Below, piece after piece: positions 5,537 through 14,425 of a stretch of 14,425 nt of DNA (position 1 is the stretch's first letter; each line of letters starts with the position of its first letter). The translations under genes were made by a program, and so were the position numbers. Below the pieces are notes generated by a model that did no database searches, was not told the origin of the DNA, and saw nothing but the letters and a program-made list of their open reading frames with translations. This DNA comes from Bacteroidota bacterium (GTDB lineage Bacteria > Bacteroidota > Bacteroidia > Bacteroidales > Rikenellaceae): the NCBI GenBank assembly GCA_023443765.1, contig JAEZTA010000202.1:1-14425 (forward strand), read 5' to 3'.

Positions 5537-6700
5537 ATGAAAACAAACAAATTCTTCTTCGGAATTGCCGCATTTGCAGCAATCACACTCGCCTCCTGCT
5601 CCAAAGAAGAGCCCGGCGGCAAAGACAACGGCACCGACAAGGTCGTCAATGTCCAAATGGTATTCAAACAGAGCCGCGCAGGCATCACTAATGTCGAGGA
5701 CGGTCACGCTACCGCCACCAATCCGACCGTCAGTTCGATCGTAATCGACGTGCTCGATGCGTCGGGAGCCACGCTCAACACCTACACGTACTCCAGCGAC
5801 GCCGATATCAATGCCCTGAAAACCCCGGGTAAGAAGTTTACGGTCAACTCGAACGCAGCGAAAATCAGCATCAAGGGTAATCCGACTACAGAAACCAACA
5901 TCAACAAACTGCAAGGTTTCGCCGTTGTCCCCCTGTCGGGCGAGTCAACGATCGTCGGCAGCAGCAACGGCAGCGGCACGGAAACCGATCCGTACAAAGT
6001 CAACGTGGAAATCAAACCCGAACTGGCCCGCATCGAGGTATTCGGCGGCATCGAAGTAACCGGAACCAAAACCTACTATGCCGTAGACGTGGAGCAGATC
6101 TTCGTCAACAACATCAAACTCACCGAAAACGCTTCGAGCCTGACCCGCATCGCCACCGACCAGGCTCCCTGGACGACCATCTGGTATGACGCTTATAAGA
6201 CGGGCGGAACGATGGAGAACCTGTTCAGCGTAATCGTCGCTGCGAACGTAAACCCGGATATTACGAAATCCGAAGTTATCATTGACGTCAGCAAGTACTA
6301 CACCACCGACCACAACATCGGCCTGGCAACGGACAAAGCTGCCGGTTACAACATTTTCCCGCAGACTACCGTAAAGACCGATCAGGCTGATGTCGCAGCA
6401 GAAATGCCCCATGTCATCCTGCACGTCAAGCTCTACAAAACGGCTGACGACTATGCAAATGGCAAATTCGACGCAAACCGCCAGTTCGTCACCGTACGGT
6501 CGTTCAAGGACAAAGACGGCAGCCGCGTCACCAAAATGGATGCAGCTAACATCTACCGTTTCGACCTCAGCGACCTGAAGACCGCGTTTGAAGACGGTCC
6601 GGACCCCACCGACCCCAATCCGGAAGGCGACAAGATGGTCGTAGACCTCACGCTGACGGTTACCCAGTGGGCTATCAACGACATCCACCCCGAGCTGTAA
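5537..6700 (+). CDS. Major fimbrial subunit, FimA/Mfa1-type fimbrillin lipoprotein precursor
   Basis: Seen: 387 aa. It has a lipoprotein signal with lipobox LASC, Cys at residue 21, an acidic Gly-rich linker (SKEEPGGKDNGTD), a beta-rich N-terminal domain with ARIEVFGGIEV near 160, and a C-terminal strand VVDLTLTVTQWAINDIHPEL. Known: type V pilins of Bacteroidales are exported as lipoproteins, then cut after an Arg in the first beta strand, freeing a groove for donor-strand polymerisation. Arg47-Ala48 in FKQSRAGITN matches the place of that cut in Porphyromonas FimA and Mfa1 (close to residues 46-50). Inferred: this is the shaft protein. Context: it is third in the operon, after the two envelope proteins and before the anchor gene. 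A hairpin in the 99-bp gap to the next gene could keep its expression above that of the anchor. Confidence 0.85.
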   Translation: MKTNKFFFGIAAFAAITLASCSKEEPGGKDNGTDKVVNVQMVFKQSRAGITNVEDGHATATNPTVSSIVIDVLDASGATLNTYTYSSDADINALKTPGKKFTVNSNAAKISIKGNPTTETNINKLQGFAVVPLSGESTIVGSSNGSGTETDPYKVNVEIKPELARIEVFGGIEVTGTKTYYAVDVEQIFVNNIKLTENASSLTRIATDQAPWTTIWYDAYKTGGTMENLFSVIVAANVNPDITKSEVIIDVSKYYTTDHNIGLATDKAAGYNIFPQTTVKTDQADVAAEMPHVILHVKLYKTADDYANGKFDANRQFVTVRSFKDKDGSRVTKMDAANIYRFDLSDLKTAFEDGPDPTDPNPEGDKMVVDLTLTVTQWAINDIHPEL

Positions 6701-6723
6701 CACCTTATTTCCATTCCGTCCTT

Positions 6724-6772
6724 GTCCGGGAACCCCACATCATGCGGGTTTCCGGACAGGGTTCGGACTTTT
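6724..6772 (+). promoter_or_regulatory. Intercistronic hairpin with two alternative 3' arms, possible attenuator between shaft and anchor genes
   Basis: GTCCGGGAACCC (6724-6735) pairs with GGGTTTCCGGAC (6746-6757) with one G-T pair. The same 5' arm can instead pair, with a two-base bulge, with GGGTTCGGAC (6759-6768), which is followed directly by TTTT. The second form looks like a terminator, while the first has no T run after it. Such a hairpin could lower anchor expression or protect the upstream mRNA. Confidence 0.45.
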
Positions 6773-6799
6773 CAGCCTGTGCACGTAAAACCGAACAAT

Positions 6800-7846
6800 G
6801 TGATAAAATCTACTATCAAATATTGCCTCCTGCTGGTCTGGACGGTCCTGACGACCGGCTGTATCAAAGAGGACATGAGCGACTGCTTCTCCAGCATCCG
6901 GCTCCGTTTCAGTTATACGCTGCACGACGAACCGACGCAGGGGAATCTTTTCGGTCGCGACGTTCGTCACATCCGCGCCTATGTATTCGATGCCGACGGG
7001 GTGTTGAACACCGTCGCCTCCGAACGCGGCAGCCTCCTGAGCAACGATTATGTCATGAACCTCGACCTCGACCCAGGGACCTATACCATCGTGGCATGGG
7101 GAAGCGGCGGGGAGGATTTTTTCCGCTCTTACCGGCAATCGCAGGGTTCGGCAACGGTCACCGATCCGGTTCCCGGACAAACCACGCTCGACCAGTTGCG
7201 CATCGCCCTCGCCTGTGAGCAAACCCCCGATGCGGACGGTAACCTGCATCCCGCACAGGCCCAATTCGACGACCTCTTCTACGGGGCCGCCGGCACCCGT
7301 TCCACCGACGGGAAAAGCCTTTACACCATCATCCCCGTCGAACTCTCGCCCGGCAGGAGCGAAGAACGAACAGTGGAACTCATTCGCAACACCAACATCA
7401 TCCGGCTCACCGTCGAGGGAGTCTGGAATTTCGACCCCGCCACGGGGATCGATGCCTGGATCACGGGTACGGACACCCGCTATACCAGCAAAAACACCAT
7501 CGAGAGCACTTCGCCCCGCGTCCGCTTCCTGCCACGCCGCGGACTGGCCGACGCCACTACCATCCACACCGACATCAGCATTCAGCGTCTGGAATGGAAC
7601 CGCACCGCGTCGGAACCGCTTTCGCTCTACGTAAAAGACCTCGTTAACGACAAAGTCCTGGCGAAACTGGACCTTGTCGGATTGCTGCAAAAAGCCCAGG
7701 ACGGCAGCGGCAATCCACTCTACCGCAACCAGGAGGATTTCGACCGGGAGTATATCTACCCCGTCACGCTCTCATTCGCCGAGGATTTAAGCCTCCGCAT
7801 CTATGTAAAAGACTGGCTGATACAGGATATCAAGCCCGAGTTATAA
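6800..7846 (+). CDS. FimB/Mfa2-family fimbrial anchor lipoprotein
   Basis: Seen: 348 aa from GTG at 6800-6802, chosen because it opens a clean lipoprotein signal, MIKSTIKYCLLLVWTVLTTG before Cys21. The frame extends upstream to 6722, but those residues are polar and overlap the intercistronic hairpin. The mature start IKEDMSDCFSSIRLRFSY, then RHIRAYVFDADGVL, LDLDPGTYTIVAWG and a late LSLYVKDLV strand follow the FimB/Mfa2 pattern. Known: Mfa2/FimB is the cell-surface anchor that ends polymerisation and limits fimbria length. It keeps its lipid and is not cut like the shaft protein. Odd point: its C-terminus, VKDWLIQDIKPEL, closely matches that of the fimbrillin, VTQWAINDIHPEL. It precedes the first tip gene by 20 bp, so the two are probably co-transcribed. 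Confidence 0.85.
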   Translation: MIKSTIKYCLLLVWTVLTTGCIKEDMSDCFSSIRLRFSYTLHDEPTQGNLFGRDVRHIRAYVFDADGVLNTVASERGSLLSNDYVMNLDLDPGTYTIVAWGSGGEDFFRSYRQSQGSATVTDPVPGQTTLDQLRIALACEQTPDADGNLHPAQAQFDDLFYGAAGTRSTDGKSLYTIIPVELSPGRSEERTVELIRNTNIIRLTVEGVWNFDPATGIDAWITGTDTRYTSKNTIESTSPRVRFLPRRGLADATTIHTDISIQRLEWNRTASEPLSLYVKDLVNDKVLAKLDLVGLLQKAQDGSGNPLYRNQEDFDREYIYPVTLSFAEDLSLRIYVKDWLIQDIKPEL

Positions 7847-7866
7847 ACCATCTAAGTTTACAGGAC

Positions 7867-10800
7867 GTGTTACCGATCAAAAAACATATCATATGGACGG
7901 GTCTGCTGCTGGCTTCGCTACTGCCGGCAGGATGTGCCAAAGACCCTGTCGGCAGAGACAGCAGCCGGGAGGTCTCCGTACGTATCGCGGCGCGTACTGC
8001 AACCCTCAGCGACAACGCATTTACCTCGGTGCGCTACATCCTGCTATACAACGACGATATCGTCCTCAACGAAAAAACAACCGTCAGCGACAATTACCCC
8101 CTGCAAGCCAAAATAGGAGACTACCGGCTGGTCATCGTCGCCAATGAAACGGCGACCATGACGACTGCGCTCGACGCCGTACACACCTACTCCGCCCTGA
8201 AAACCGTTGAAGTGCAGCCCGGACAGACCGAAACTACCGTACCCCTGCTCGCAGACGTGCCCATCGTCATCTCGGCCGACGGCAACGGCCAAGGACTGAT
8301 GGCCGTGGACGGCGACACCCCCACGCATACCCCCGAAATAAGCCTGACCCGCACACAGGCCAAAACCTCGCTCTACGTACGCAAATACACAACAAAAAAC
8401 GGGGCTGCCACCGACCGGTTCACGGTCAAAAAGGTGACGCTCTGCCACGTCCCGCACTACTCCATGCTCACCGGCACGGCCTATTACGCCGGGAGCGACT
8501 ACGACAACCAGGTGCTCTACAACGACGCCACGGGCATCACCTTTGCCAACGACGTGACCCAGGAGCAATACGACGCTACGGACGTTGCCAACGGAAATTA
8601 CACCGATGTCGTGACGCCCATCCCGGCCACGGGTGCCCCGACCAACATATTCCCCGAATACCGCATGCAGAACGCCGCCGCGGAGAACGACGCGGCCTAC
8701 CTGCTGATCGAAGCCGCCTACACGTCCGCCTCCGGCGGGCAGACGGATGTCACCTACCGCGTACCGCTGCGCGCCGACGAGACGAAGGACGACTACCAGC
8801 TGCTGCGCAACATCAACCATCAGGTCTACCTGACGATTACGAAGAAAGGCGATTTCGATGCTTTCCAGATCGTCTACCAAATCGCCGACTGGAAGGGCGA
8901 AAGCGTCAATGTCGACATCGACAAAGACCCGTTCCTGGAACTCACCGACATCGCAATCAACGCCTACGACGCTGCGGCCACGCGCATCTATTTCCGCACC
9001 AACCAACCCGAATCCAAAGTCTACATCGCCCCCAAAGGCCATTCAGGAAGCGCTTCCGGCACTACGTTCGATGTCGATAACCTCTACTACAAGCTCGCCG
9101 CAACGACCGATGCCGAAGGAAACGTCATGACGCAGGCGCAGAATTTCCACTATACATTCGACGCAGCGACGAGCGTGGGCAAAGGCTATTTCGATGTCAT
9201 CAACCTCGACACCCGCATCTCCGGCACGCAAACCCGTATCCTCAACCTGCGCTCCGGCAAACTCGACCGCGCGATCACGGTCAACAGCATCGTGACCGAG
9301 GAGGCCGCCAAGCAGGACACAACCCGCTATATCGGCACCTTCCACCGCGCCAAACAGCGCAGCGAGCGCATCGTTACCTGGCATGCCACAGGCCCCTGGA
9401 CCGCGACCATCCTCCCGACGACCTCCACGTCGGAAACCGCCCCCGAACACCTCCTGATCGACCGCCTGGCCAGCCCGGCCTACGGCAAAGGACTCTACAA
9501 ACTCCAGAACCCGATCGAGCCGGAGGGCGCCGAAGTATCGGACGGCACGACCCTCGACGCCGACGGCAACCGCACGGTTTCGGGCACAGGCCGCGTCTAC
9601 TTCCGCGTCGGCTGGGACAGCTTCGCTCCCGACGCCGATCCGAACCGCTATGCACTGATCAAAGTCGCCTATACCGACATCTACAACCATCCGCGGGAGA
9701 CGATCCTCTACTGCCGCCAGGGCGAAAATCCCGACCGGCTGTCCGCGGGATTCTATCTCCGAATGGCGACCTACAACGTCGCGCTGCCCGAAAGCTTCAC
9801 GGAATACCCCACCATGGCCGGCTACCTCTACCAGTGGAACGACCGCACGCCGTGGAGCCCGATCGGCAGCGTCAATAACTACAACACGAAAGAGTACCAC
9901 ACAGACTTTGACGAGGGACGCTCGGTATGCCCCGACAAGTACGGCTATCCCGACGAAGCGGCTGTCGACCTGCTCTCACTGATCTTCAAAAATATCGGAA
10001 CCCTATGGGGTTATTACGCCGACGGCTATTTCGACCGCCGCGCCGTCACCAAATACACCGTCAACGGCTCGAACGTAAACGCAGCCTATGCCGGCGGTCT
10101 GTTCTACAACCCCGCCAACGGAAAGTCGGTCTTCACGCCCACCGTCGGCGGACGCCTGGAAACCGGAGAGTACGTGCGTACGAACGACGATCGGAATATC
10201 CTCAAATCGGGCTTCTGGACCGAGGTCACCGACCCCGCCAACGACGGTCAGGCCAAACTGATCATCCAGTACTCCAACGAACTCCAGTCGGCGGTCGAAC
10301 TGCGCAACAAACTCTGGGCAATGAACGTCCGCTGCCTGAAACTCGAAGGCAACACGATCTACTTCGACGCCAACGGCGGCGACGGCGCCCCGCATTCCAT
10401 CACCAAACCCGCAGGCACTGAGGTCACACTCCCCGGAGGACCGACCACAGCCCCGACAAGCTCGGTCGTCTGCACCGGGTGGAATACGGGCCGCGAAGGA
10501 CTGGGGACCGCCTATGCTACCAAAAGCAAGATGAACATGCCCGACAAAGACATCACCCTCTACGCCCAGTGGGAGGCGGTTATCGTCATGAAAGACATCC
10601 CGGGTTTTTCGGGCCAGATAGCCACATCCTCTTACAATGGCTGGACAACCGTAGCCCTGGGCAACAACGGATCCTATCTAACCACAGTTTCCACGTCGAT
10701 AACCGAGCCGGTATATCCCTACCTACAAGTCTCAAGCAGTACATACGGCGATAAAAAGACCTGGGCACAGGCCCAAAGTTACTGTGCCGCAATGGCACCC

Positions 10801-11037
10801 GCCGGAGCGTGGCGCCTGCCGCGCATGTCAGAACTCTATTGGTTCAACAAATACGATCCGTCTCTTTTTAACGAAAATAAGAAATACTATTGGTCGGGAA
10901 CGGAAAAAGAGGCCGGATGGACCTGGTTACTCTCCGGTCCGGACACATCATATCCCGGAGAGGCCGACGATCTTTTCTACAACGGTACAAGCAGCGACAT
11001 GGTAAAATTCCGCTGCGTCCGGGAGATCAATCTGTAA
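7867..11037 (+). CDS. Large fimbrial tip-type lipoprotein with InlB-type repeat and FISUMP/DUF1566-like C-terminus
   Basis: Seen: 1056 aa from GTG at 7867-7869; no ATG is available before the lipobox LPAGC (Cys23). The N-terminal 355 residues look fimbrillin-like, ending in LRNINHQVYLTITKKGDF and an ADWKGESVNVDI strand. A core at about 488-620 (YIGTFHRAKQRSERIVTW to YCRQGENPDR) is shared with the next gene. A first FISUMP-like stretch lies at about 685-823 (DGYFDRRAV, SGFWTEV, MNVRCLK). An InlB B-type (Listeria-Bacteroides) repeat lies at 832-903 (IYFDANGGDG to DITLYAQWE). A second FISUMP/DUF1566-like domain lies at about 960-1054 (WAQAQSYC, WRLPRMSEL, YYWSGTEKE, FRCVRE). Inferred: a minor tip subunit, with the C-terminal modules facing outward for binding. 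It may also be a stand-alone surface adhesin. Confidence 0.75.
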   Translation: MLPIKKHIIWTGLLLASLLPAGCAKDPVGRDSSREVSVRIAARTATLSDNAFTSVRYILLYNDDIVLNEKTTVSDNYPLQAKIGDYRLVIVANETATMTTALDAVHTYSALKTVEVQPGQTETTVPLLADVPIVISADGNGQGLMAVDGDTPTHTPEISLTRTQAKTSLYVRKYTTKNGAATDRFTVKKVTLCHVPHYSMLTGTAYYAGSDYDNQVLYNDATGITFANDVTQEQYDATDVANGNYTDVVTPIPATGAPTNIFPEYRMQNAAAENDAAYLLIEAAYTSASGGQTDVTYRVPLRADETKDDYQLLRNINHQVYLTITKKGDFDAFQIVYQIADWKGESVNVDIDKDPFLELTDIAINAYDAAATRIYFRTNQPESKVYIAPKGHSGSASGTTFDVDNLYYKLAATTDAEGNVMTQAQNFHYTFDAATSVGKGYFDVINLDTRISGTQTRILNLRSGKLDRAITVNSIVTEEAAKQDTTRYIGTFHRAKQRSERIVTWHATGPWTATILPTTSTSETAPEHLLIDRLASPAYGKGLYKLQNPIEPEGAEVSDGTTLDADGNRTVSGTGRVYFRVGWDSFAPDADPNRYALIKVAYTDIYNHPRETILYCRQGENPDRLSAGFYLRMATYNVALPESFTEYPTMAGYLYQWNDRTPWSPIGSVNNYNTKEYHTDFDEGRSVCPDKYGYPDEAAVDLLSLIFKNIGTLWGYYADGYFDRRAVTKYTVNGSNVNAAYAGGLFYNPANGKSVFTPTVGGRLETGEYVRTNDDRNILKSGFWTEVTDPANDGQAKLIIQYSNELQSAVELRNKLWAMNVRCLKLEGNTIYFDANGGDGAPHSITKPAGTEVTLPGGPTTAPTSSVVCTGWNTGREGLGTAYATKSKMNMPDKDITLYAQWEAVIVMKDIPGFSGQIATSSYNGWTTVALGNNGSYLTTVSTSITEPVYPYLQVSSSTYGDKKTWAQAQSYCAAMAPAGAWRLPRMSELYWFNKYDPSLFNENKKYYWSGTEKEAGWTWLLSGPDTSYPGEADDLFYNGTSSDMVKFRCVREINL

Positions 11038-11051
11038 AACCACGACGAACA

Positions 11052-14000
11052 ATGAACAGGACGATATACATACTGGCAGCCGTGCTGCTCCTGCTGACGG
11101 CAGGTTGCACCCGCGAACCCGATATCGATCGGCCCAGTAACTCCGACGGCAAAGTCCGCCTGGAACTGCAACTCCGGCTGGGTGAGAGCGAACAGCAGAC
11201 GACGCGTGCCGACGCCGGGCTTACCGACGCAACGCTGGGCAGCGACATCTACGTGCTGGTGCTCGACGGCAACCAGTCCTCCTCGAAACTGAAACAGAAA
11301 CCCGTCCGGGCCTGCGAGGTCAAGAACAGCACGATCTACGCAGTCCTCGACGAGGAGACTACCGACAGCTACCTTTGCCTGCTTGCCGCCACAATGCCTT
11401 CGACAATGACAAGCTACCTCGACAATGCGGCCGTCGGCACCACCCTCAGCGACCTGCAGGCGAACCTGCAACTGCCGCTGGCCACCTCCGCCGGCCTCTC
11501 GCTGCCCCTGCCGATGACCGGCTGGTCGGATAAAATCGCGAAGATCACGAAGAACGGCACCTACAACACAGTCCAGTTGGTTCGCGCCGTCGCCCGCATC
11601 AACGTGAAGATCGCCGACGCCGTGACGACCGACAACTTCACCCTCACGGGGCTGGCGCTGGTCACCGGAGCCCGGAAGGGATGGCTGATTCAACCCGACG
11701 AAATCGCCGTCCAGAGTGGTGCAGGCGTCGTGCAGTACGATGCAGTCGCCCCTGCAAGCGGCGAAAACAAGATCGAAGGCAAGATTTACTGTTACGAGAA
11801 CAACGGCCAGTCGAGCCTATACACCGAAAACCCGACGCGCGTCGTGGTGATCGGTAAATACAACGGATCGAGCCAGGCGACCTATTACGGCATCAACATC
11901 GCCTACGTGACCGATCCGCAGGACCCGAAAACGCTCAGCTACGACATCCGGCGCAACAAAACCTACACCGTGCTGATCAACAAGGTGCAGAAAAGCGGTT
12001 ACGCGTCGATGGACGAGGCGATCAACAACCCCGAATTCAACATGTCGGTCGATGCCGAAATCCTCGTCACCGACCCCTATGCCCACGAGATCGTGACCAA
12101 CGGCAAACAGTATCTCGGCACAACCAATTCGGCCTTCCTGACCCACCCCAACACGACCACCGGCAACATGACCGGCGTAGCCATTGCGACCATCTCCTAC
12201 ACGACCGAATCGTCCTGGTCAGCCGGACAGATCACGCTGCCCCTGGACCTCAGTTTCACTTCGGGAACGAACGGGCGCCTCGAACTGAGCAGCGGCAACA
12301 CACCCGTCGTCAAGGAGATCGTAGTCGATATCCCCGCAAGTTTCTCCTCGGGAGACATCCAGATCTCCATCGGTAACCTATCGCAAACGATCCACGTTCG
12401 CCGCAACGGCTCGATCTCGGCCCTCGGCGGCATCTGCAACGACTTCGCCACGGAAGAATATAAGGTGGGTGAGGTCGTAAACGCCTCGGAAAGTACTTCA
12501 TGGGTAAAACTTTCAGATTCGGAGGAACCCGACGGTGAATCGTCGCTGCTCGACAAAATCACTGTCCCCAAAGGGGGAATATACGTCCATTTCGAAAGTA
12601 ATGTCGGTTTCGAAGGCACGAGCAAGCCGCGCGAAGCGCAGCTCTACATCTCGGGCGGACAGGGCCAGCCTCGCACCCGCATCCTCGTGCAGCAGAACAG
12701 TTACGAAATCTATAAGGACGCATCCGAAAGACAGATCGAAAAGAGCTACGTCGGAACATTCCACCGCTGGAACCAGACGGCCGAACGTGTCATCCGCATG
12801 GACGCCAGCGCATTCAACACTGAAACCAGTACATGGACAGCCACGATCGTATCGGGCAAGGACTTCATCGTACTGAGCAAGGAGCCGTCGCCCGACCCGC
12901 GCATCGAATTCGACGATCCCTTCGGGGATAAGCATCCCGAAGGCCCGCTGTACGCCACCGACGAAGAGATCGAAGCCAACTGCCAGGTCAGCGGCAATGC
13001 CACGACAGTCTCCGGAACGGGTAAATACATCAACTTCCGCGTAGGCCTGAAGAGTAAACTCGCCTCGGCGAGCGCCCAGCCCCGCTACGGTCTGATCGCC
13101 GTGATCCACAGCAACGGTGGTGGCAACCACCTGATCTACGTCCGCCAGGGCGAAGCGCCGGATTACCTGATGCGGCCGTGGGACGAATGGAAGGAGCGCG
13201 GCTCTTCCGAGGGGACCTTCGGCACCGCCCACGGTAACACCCGCAACGAGGTGTTCAAAATCTGTCCCTACAACCTGACCGACCCCCTCCGGAGCAGCGT
13301 GGCCGTCGACCGCGGTACGCGGGGTTACGGATTCACCGACTACCCGTCGCAGGCCGGCTATTATTTCCCAGCGGTCAGCACCAAAGCTTTCCCATTTACC
13401 GAGACGACCAACTTAGATACATACAACTACGCAGTGTGGCAGGATTCATTCGAAGGCTGTCCGCGCGGCTACCGCCGGCCCAAGGAAATCCCGCCCGTCA
13501 CAGGGGGTATCGAAGGCTCCGAATGCCGTCTTTCGCTCTGGCTCTATCCGCGTGCAGGCTCAGCACAAAGCAGTATCACCAACCAATACCGCGGATACCT
13601 GGCCGATGGCTATTTCGACCGGCGAATGATCGGTACGCCGACAAACGGCGTCAGCGGCACAGGCCCCCAAACGTGGTCCAAACATACCCGCGTATACGAC
13701 TCCAACAAACCGACCGAAGTCGCTTTCCACGGCACGCTGCTCTACAACCCGAAAAACCTGGCATCGGTCTTTATTCCCGAAGCGGGATCGGTCAATGCAT
13801 CCTGGATGTCGTGGGGAGCGAAAGGAGTAATAACCCAGGGCTATTGGGGCGGTTTCTGGACCTCGACCAACTATATCAGCGGTAACAGCGGTTACTACTG
13901 GCTCGTAAACAGCGGAATGTTGAATGCAACATCAACCATCCCCACATTCGACTTTTACCAGAATGCCACGATCGACTTCGGCTGGTCGGTGCGCTGTGTG

Positions 14001-14425
14001 AAGGACGAGAACCCGCCGATCCTGAACGGCGACGACGACAACACGGTGGAGCCGTTCCCCGACTCCGGCACGGGAGATCAGGTCGACATGATCAACTACG
14101 AATACCTGGAGGGTGCCAACAACCTGCAGACGCAGTTGGAAACCGTTTACGGCACGGCCGAACTCGGCAACGTGCGGACGCTCTACCTCTACGGACCGAA
14201 AACGCTGACCGACGAAGATTACGCCTATCTCAACTCGCTGGCGACCGATAAAAAGGTATGCCACCTCGTACTTTCGGGTACGGGTAACCTGTCGATTCCT
14301 GCACAGGCGTTCACCAGCCCCAACTGGATTTCGATTTCACTCTTCGAGGCAAACACCATCGCCTCCGGAGCATTTAATTTCACCGCAGGTTCGGACTGCT
14401 CGCTCGTCAATGTGAAATTCGGAAG
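11052..14425 (+). CDS. Large fimbrial tip-type lipoprotein with BspA-like leucine-rich repeats, cut by the right window edge
   Basis: Seen: ATG at 11052-11054, 14 bp after the previous stop codon, open for 1124 codons to the edge. Lipoprotein signal MNRTIYILAAVLLLLTAG before Cys19. The N-terminal fimbrillin-like part runs to about residue 330 (YDIRRNKTYTVLINKVQ). A BACON-like stretch lies at about 475-550 (STSWVKLSDS to RTRILVQQNS). The core at about 566-700 (YVGTFHRWNQTAERVIRMD to YVRQGEAPDYLM) is clearly paralogous to the preceding gene. A FISUMP-like region at about 800-985 has GCPRGYRRPKE, DGYFDRRMI, GFWTSTNYI and WSVRCVKDE. From about 1035 the sequence becomes LRR_5/BspA-like (RTLYLYGPKTLTDEDYAYL, then IPAQAF and TIASGAFNF), still continuing at the edge. 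Known: BspA-type repeats bind host or bacterial surface proteins. Inferred: a second, alternative tip adhesin. Confidence 0.75.
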   Translation, partial: MNRTIYILAAVLLLLTAGCTREPDIDRPSNSDGKVRLELQLRLGESEQQTTRADAGLTDATLGSDIYVLVLDGNQSSSKLKQKPVRACEVKNSTIYAVLDEETTDSYLCLLAATMPSTMTSYLDNAAVGTTLSDLQANLQLPLATSAGLSLPLPMTGWSDKIAKITKNGTYNTVQLVRAVARINVKIADAVTTDNFTLTGLALVTGARKGWLIQPDEIAVQSGAGVVQYDAVAPASGENKIEGKIYCYENNGQSSLYTENPTRVVVIGKYNGSSQATYYGINIAYVTDPQDPKTLSYDIRRNKTYTVLINKVQKSGYASMDEAINNPEFNMSVDAEILVTDPYAHEIVTNGKQYLGTTNSAFLTHPNTTTGNMTGVAIATISYTTESSWSAGQITLPLDLSFTSGTNGRLELSSGNTPVVKEIVVDIPASFSSGDIQISIGNLSQTIHVRRNGSISALGGICNDFATEEYKVGEVVNASESTSWVKLSDSEEPDGESSLLDKITVPKGGIYVHFESNVGFEGTSKPREAQLYISGGQGQPRTRILVQQNSYEIYKDASERQIEKSYVGTFHRWNQTAERVIRMDASAFNTETSTWTATIVSGKDFIVLSKEPSPDPRIEFDDPFGDKHPEGPLYATDEEIEANCQVSGNATTVSGTGKYINFRVGLKSKLASASAQPRYGLIAVIHSNGGGNHLIYVRQGEAPDYLMRPWDEWKERGSSEGTFGTAHGNTRNEVFKICPYNLTDPLRSSVAVDRGTRGYGFTDYPSQAGYYFPAVSTKAFPFTETTNLDTYNYAVWQDSFEGCPRGYRRPKEIPPVTGGIEGSECRLSLWLYPRAGSAQSSITNQYRGYLADGYFDRRMIGTPTNGVSGTGPQTWSKHTRVYDSNKPTEVAFHGTLLYNPKNLASVFIPEAGSVNASWMSWGAKGVITQGYWGGFWTSTNYISGNSGYYWLVNSGMLNATSTIPTFDFYQNATIDFGWSVRCVKDENPPILNGDDDNTVEPFPDSGTGDQVDMINYEYLEGANNLQTQLETVYGTAELGNVRTLYLYGPKTLTDEDYAYLNSLATDKKVCHLVLSGTGNLSIPAQAFTSPNWISISLFEANTIASGAFNFTAGSDCSLVNVKFG

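Noticed and set aside
6722..6799. Upstream extension of the anchor gene to a TTG at 6722
   Set aside because: The extra 26 residues are polar and would bury the lipoprotein signal. They also lie over the intercistronic hairpin. GTG at 6800 gives a standard signal with Cys21.
1..14425. CRISPR array, insertion sequence, transposase or recombinase gene
   Set aside because: No regularly spaced direct repeats, no terminal repeats with a transposase frame, and no integrase motif were found in the window. The recombinase for the invertible segment must be encoded elsewhere.

Overview
The window reads as a Bacteroidales chromosome, most like Alistipes or another Rikenellaceae gut commensal. This rests on three things. 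Promoters follow the Bacteroidetes form TTTG-N19-21-TAnnTTTG. The protein families present (UpxY antiterminator, DUF3575, DUF3868, FimB/Mfa2 anchor, Mfa1-type fimbrillin) are typical of Bacteroidales. The fimbrial genes use GC-rich codons, unlike Bacteroides itself. The genus is an inference.

Layout. Positions 1-1891, minus strand, are the promoter-proximal end of a capsular or exopolysaccharide locus transcribed leftward: an UpxY-family antiterminator with a C-terminal extension that looks like its antagonist UpxZ, a small 128-aa protein, and the first 81 codons of a membrane-bound CapD-type sugar-nucleotide enzyme. Positions 1892-3348 are AT-rich control DNA. They hold a 330-bp segment bounded by 19-bp perfect inverted repeats and containing one consensus promoter, a 19-bp-stem hairpin, a short broken reading frame, a tRNA-Gly(GCC) gene with its own promoter and terminator, and the upstream region of the next operon. 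Positions 3349-14425, plus strand, are a type V (FimA/Mfa-like) fimbrial operon of six genes: DUF3575 outer-membrane protein, DUF3868/OmpA-like protein, major fimbrillin, FimB/Mfa2-type anchor, and two long paralogous tip-type lipoproteins, the second running off the right edge.

The main result is that two surface structures lie back to back, each behind a different kind of phase-variation switch, and both read as OFF in this copy. The capsule operon has no visible promoter of its own. The consensus promoter in the invertible segment points away from it and would drive it after inversion. The first fimbrial gene carries a run of nine G inside its signal-peptide region, which puts the signal peptide out of frame with the mature protein; ten or seven G would restore the frame. 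A second run of nine G lies inside the invertible segment.

How the genes would work together: inversion would start transcription of the polysaccharide operon, and UpxY would let polymerase read through the leader. The fimbrial genes encode lipoprotein precursors for shaft, anchor and tip, plus two probable envelope accessory proteins. The two tip-type proteins share a core but carry different C-terminal binding modules (InlB-type repeat plus FISUMP/DUF1566-like, versus BspA-type leucine-rich repeats), so they may present different adhesins.
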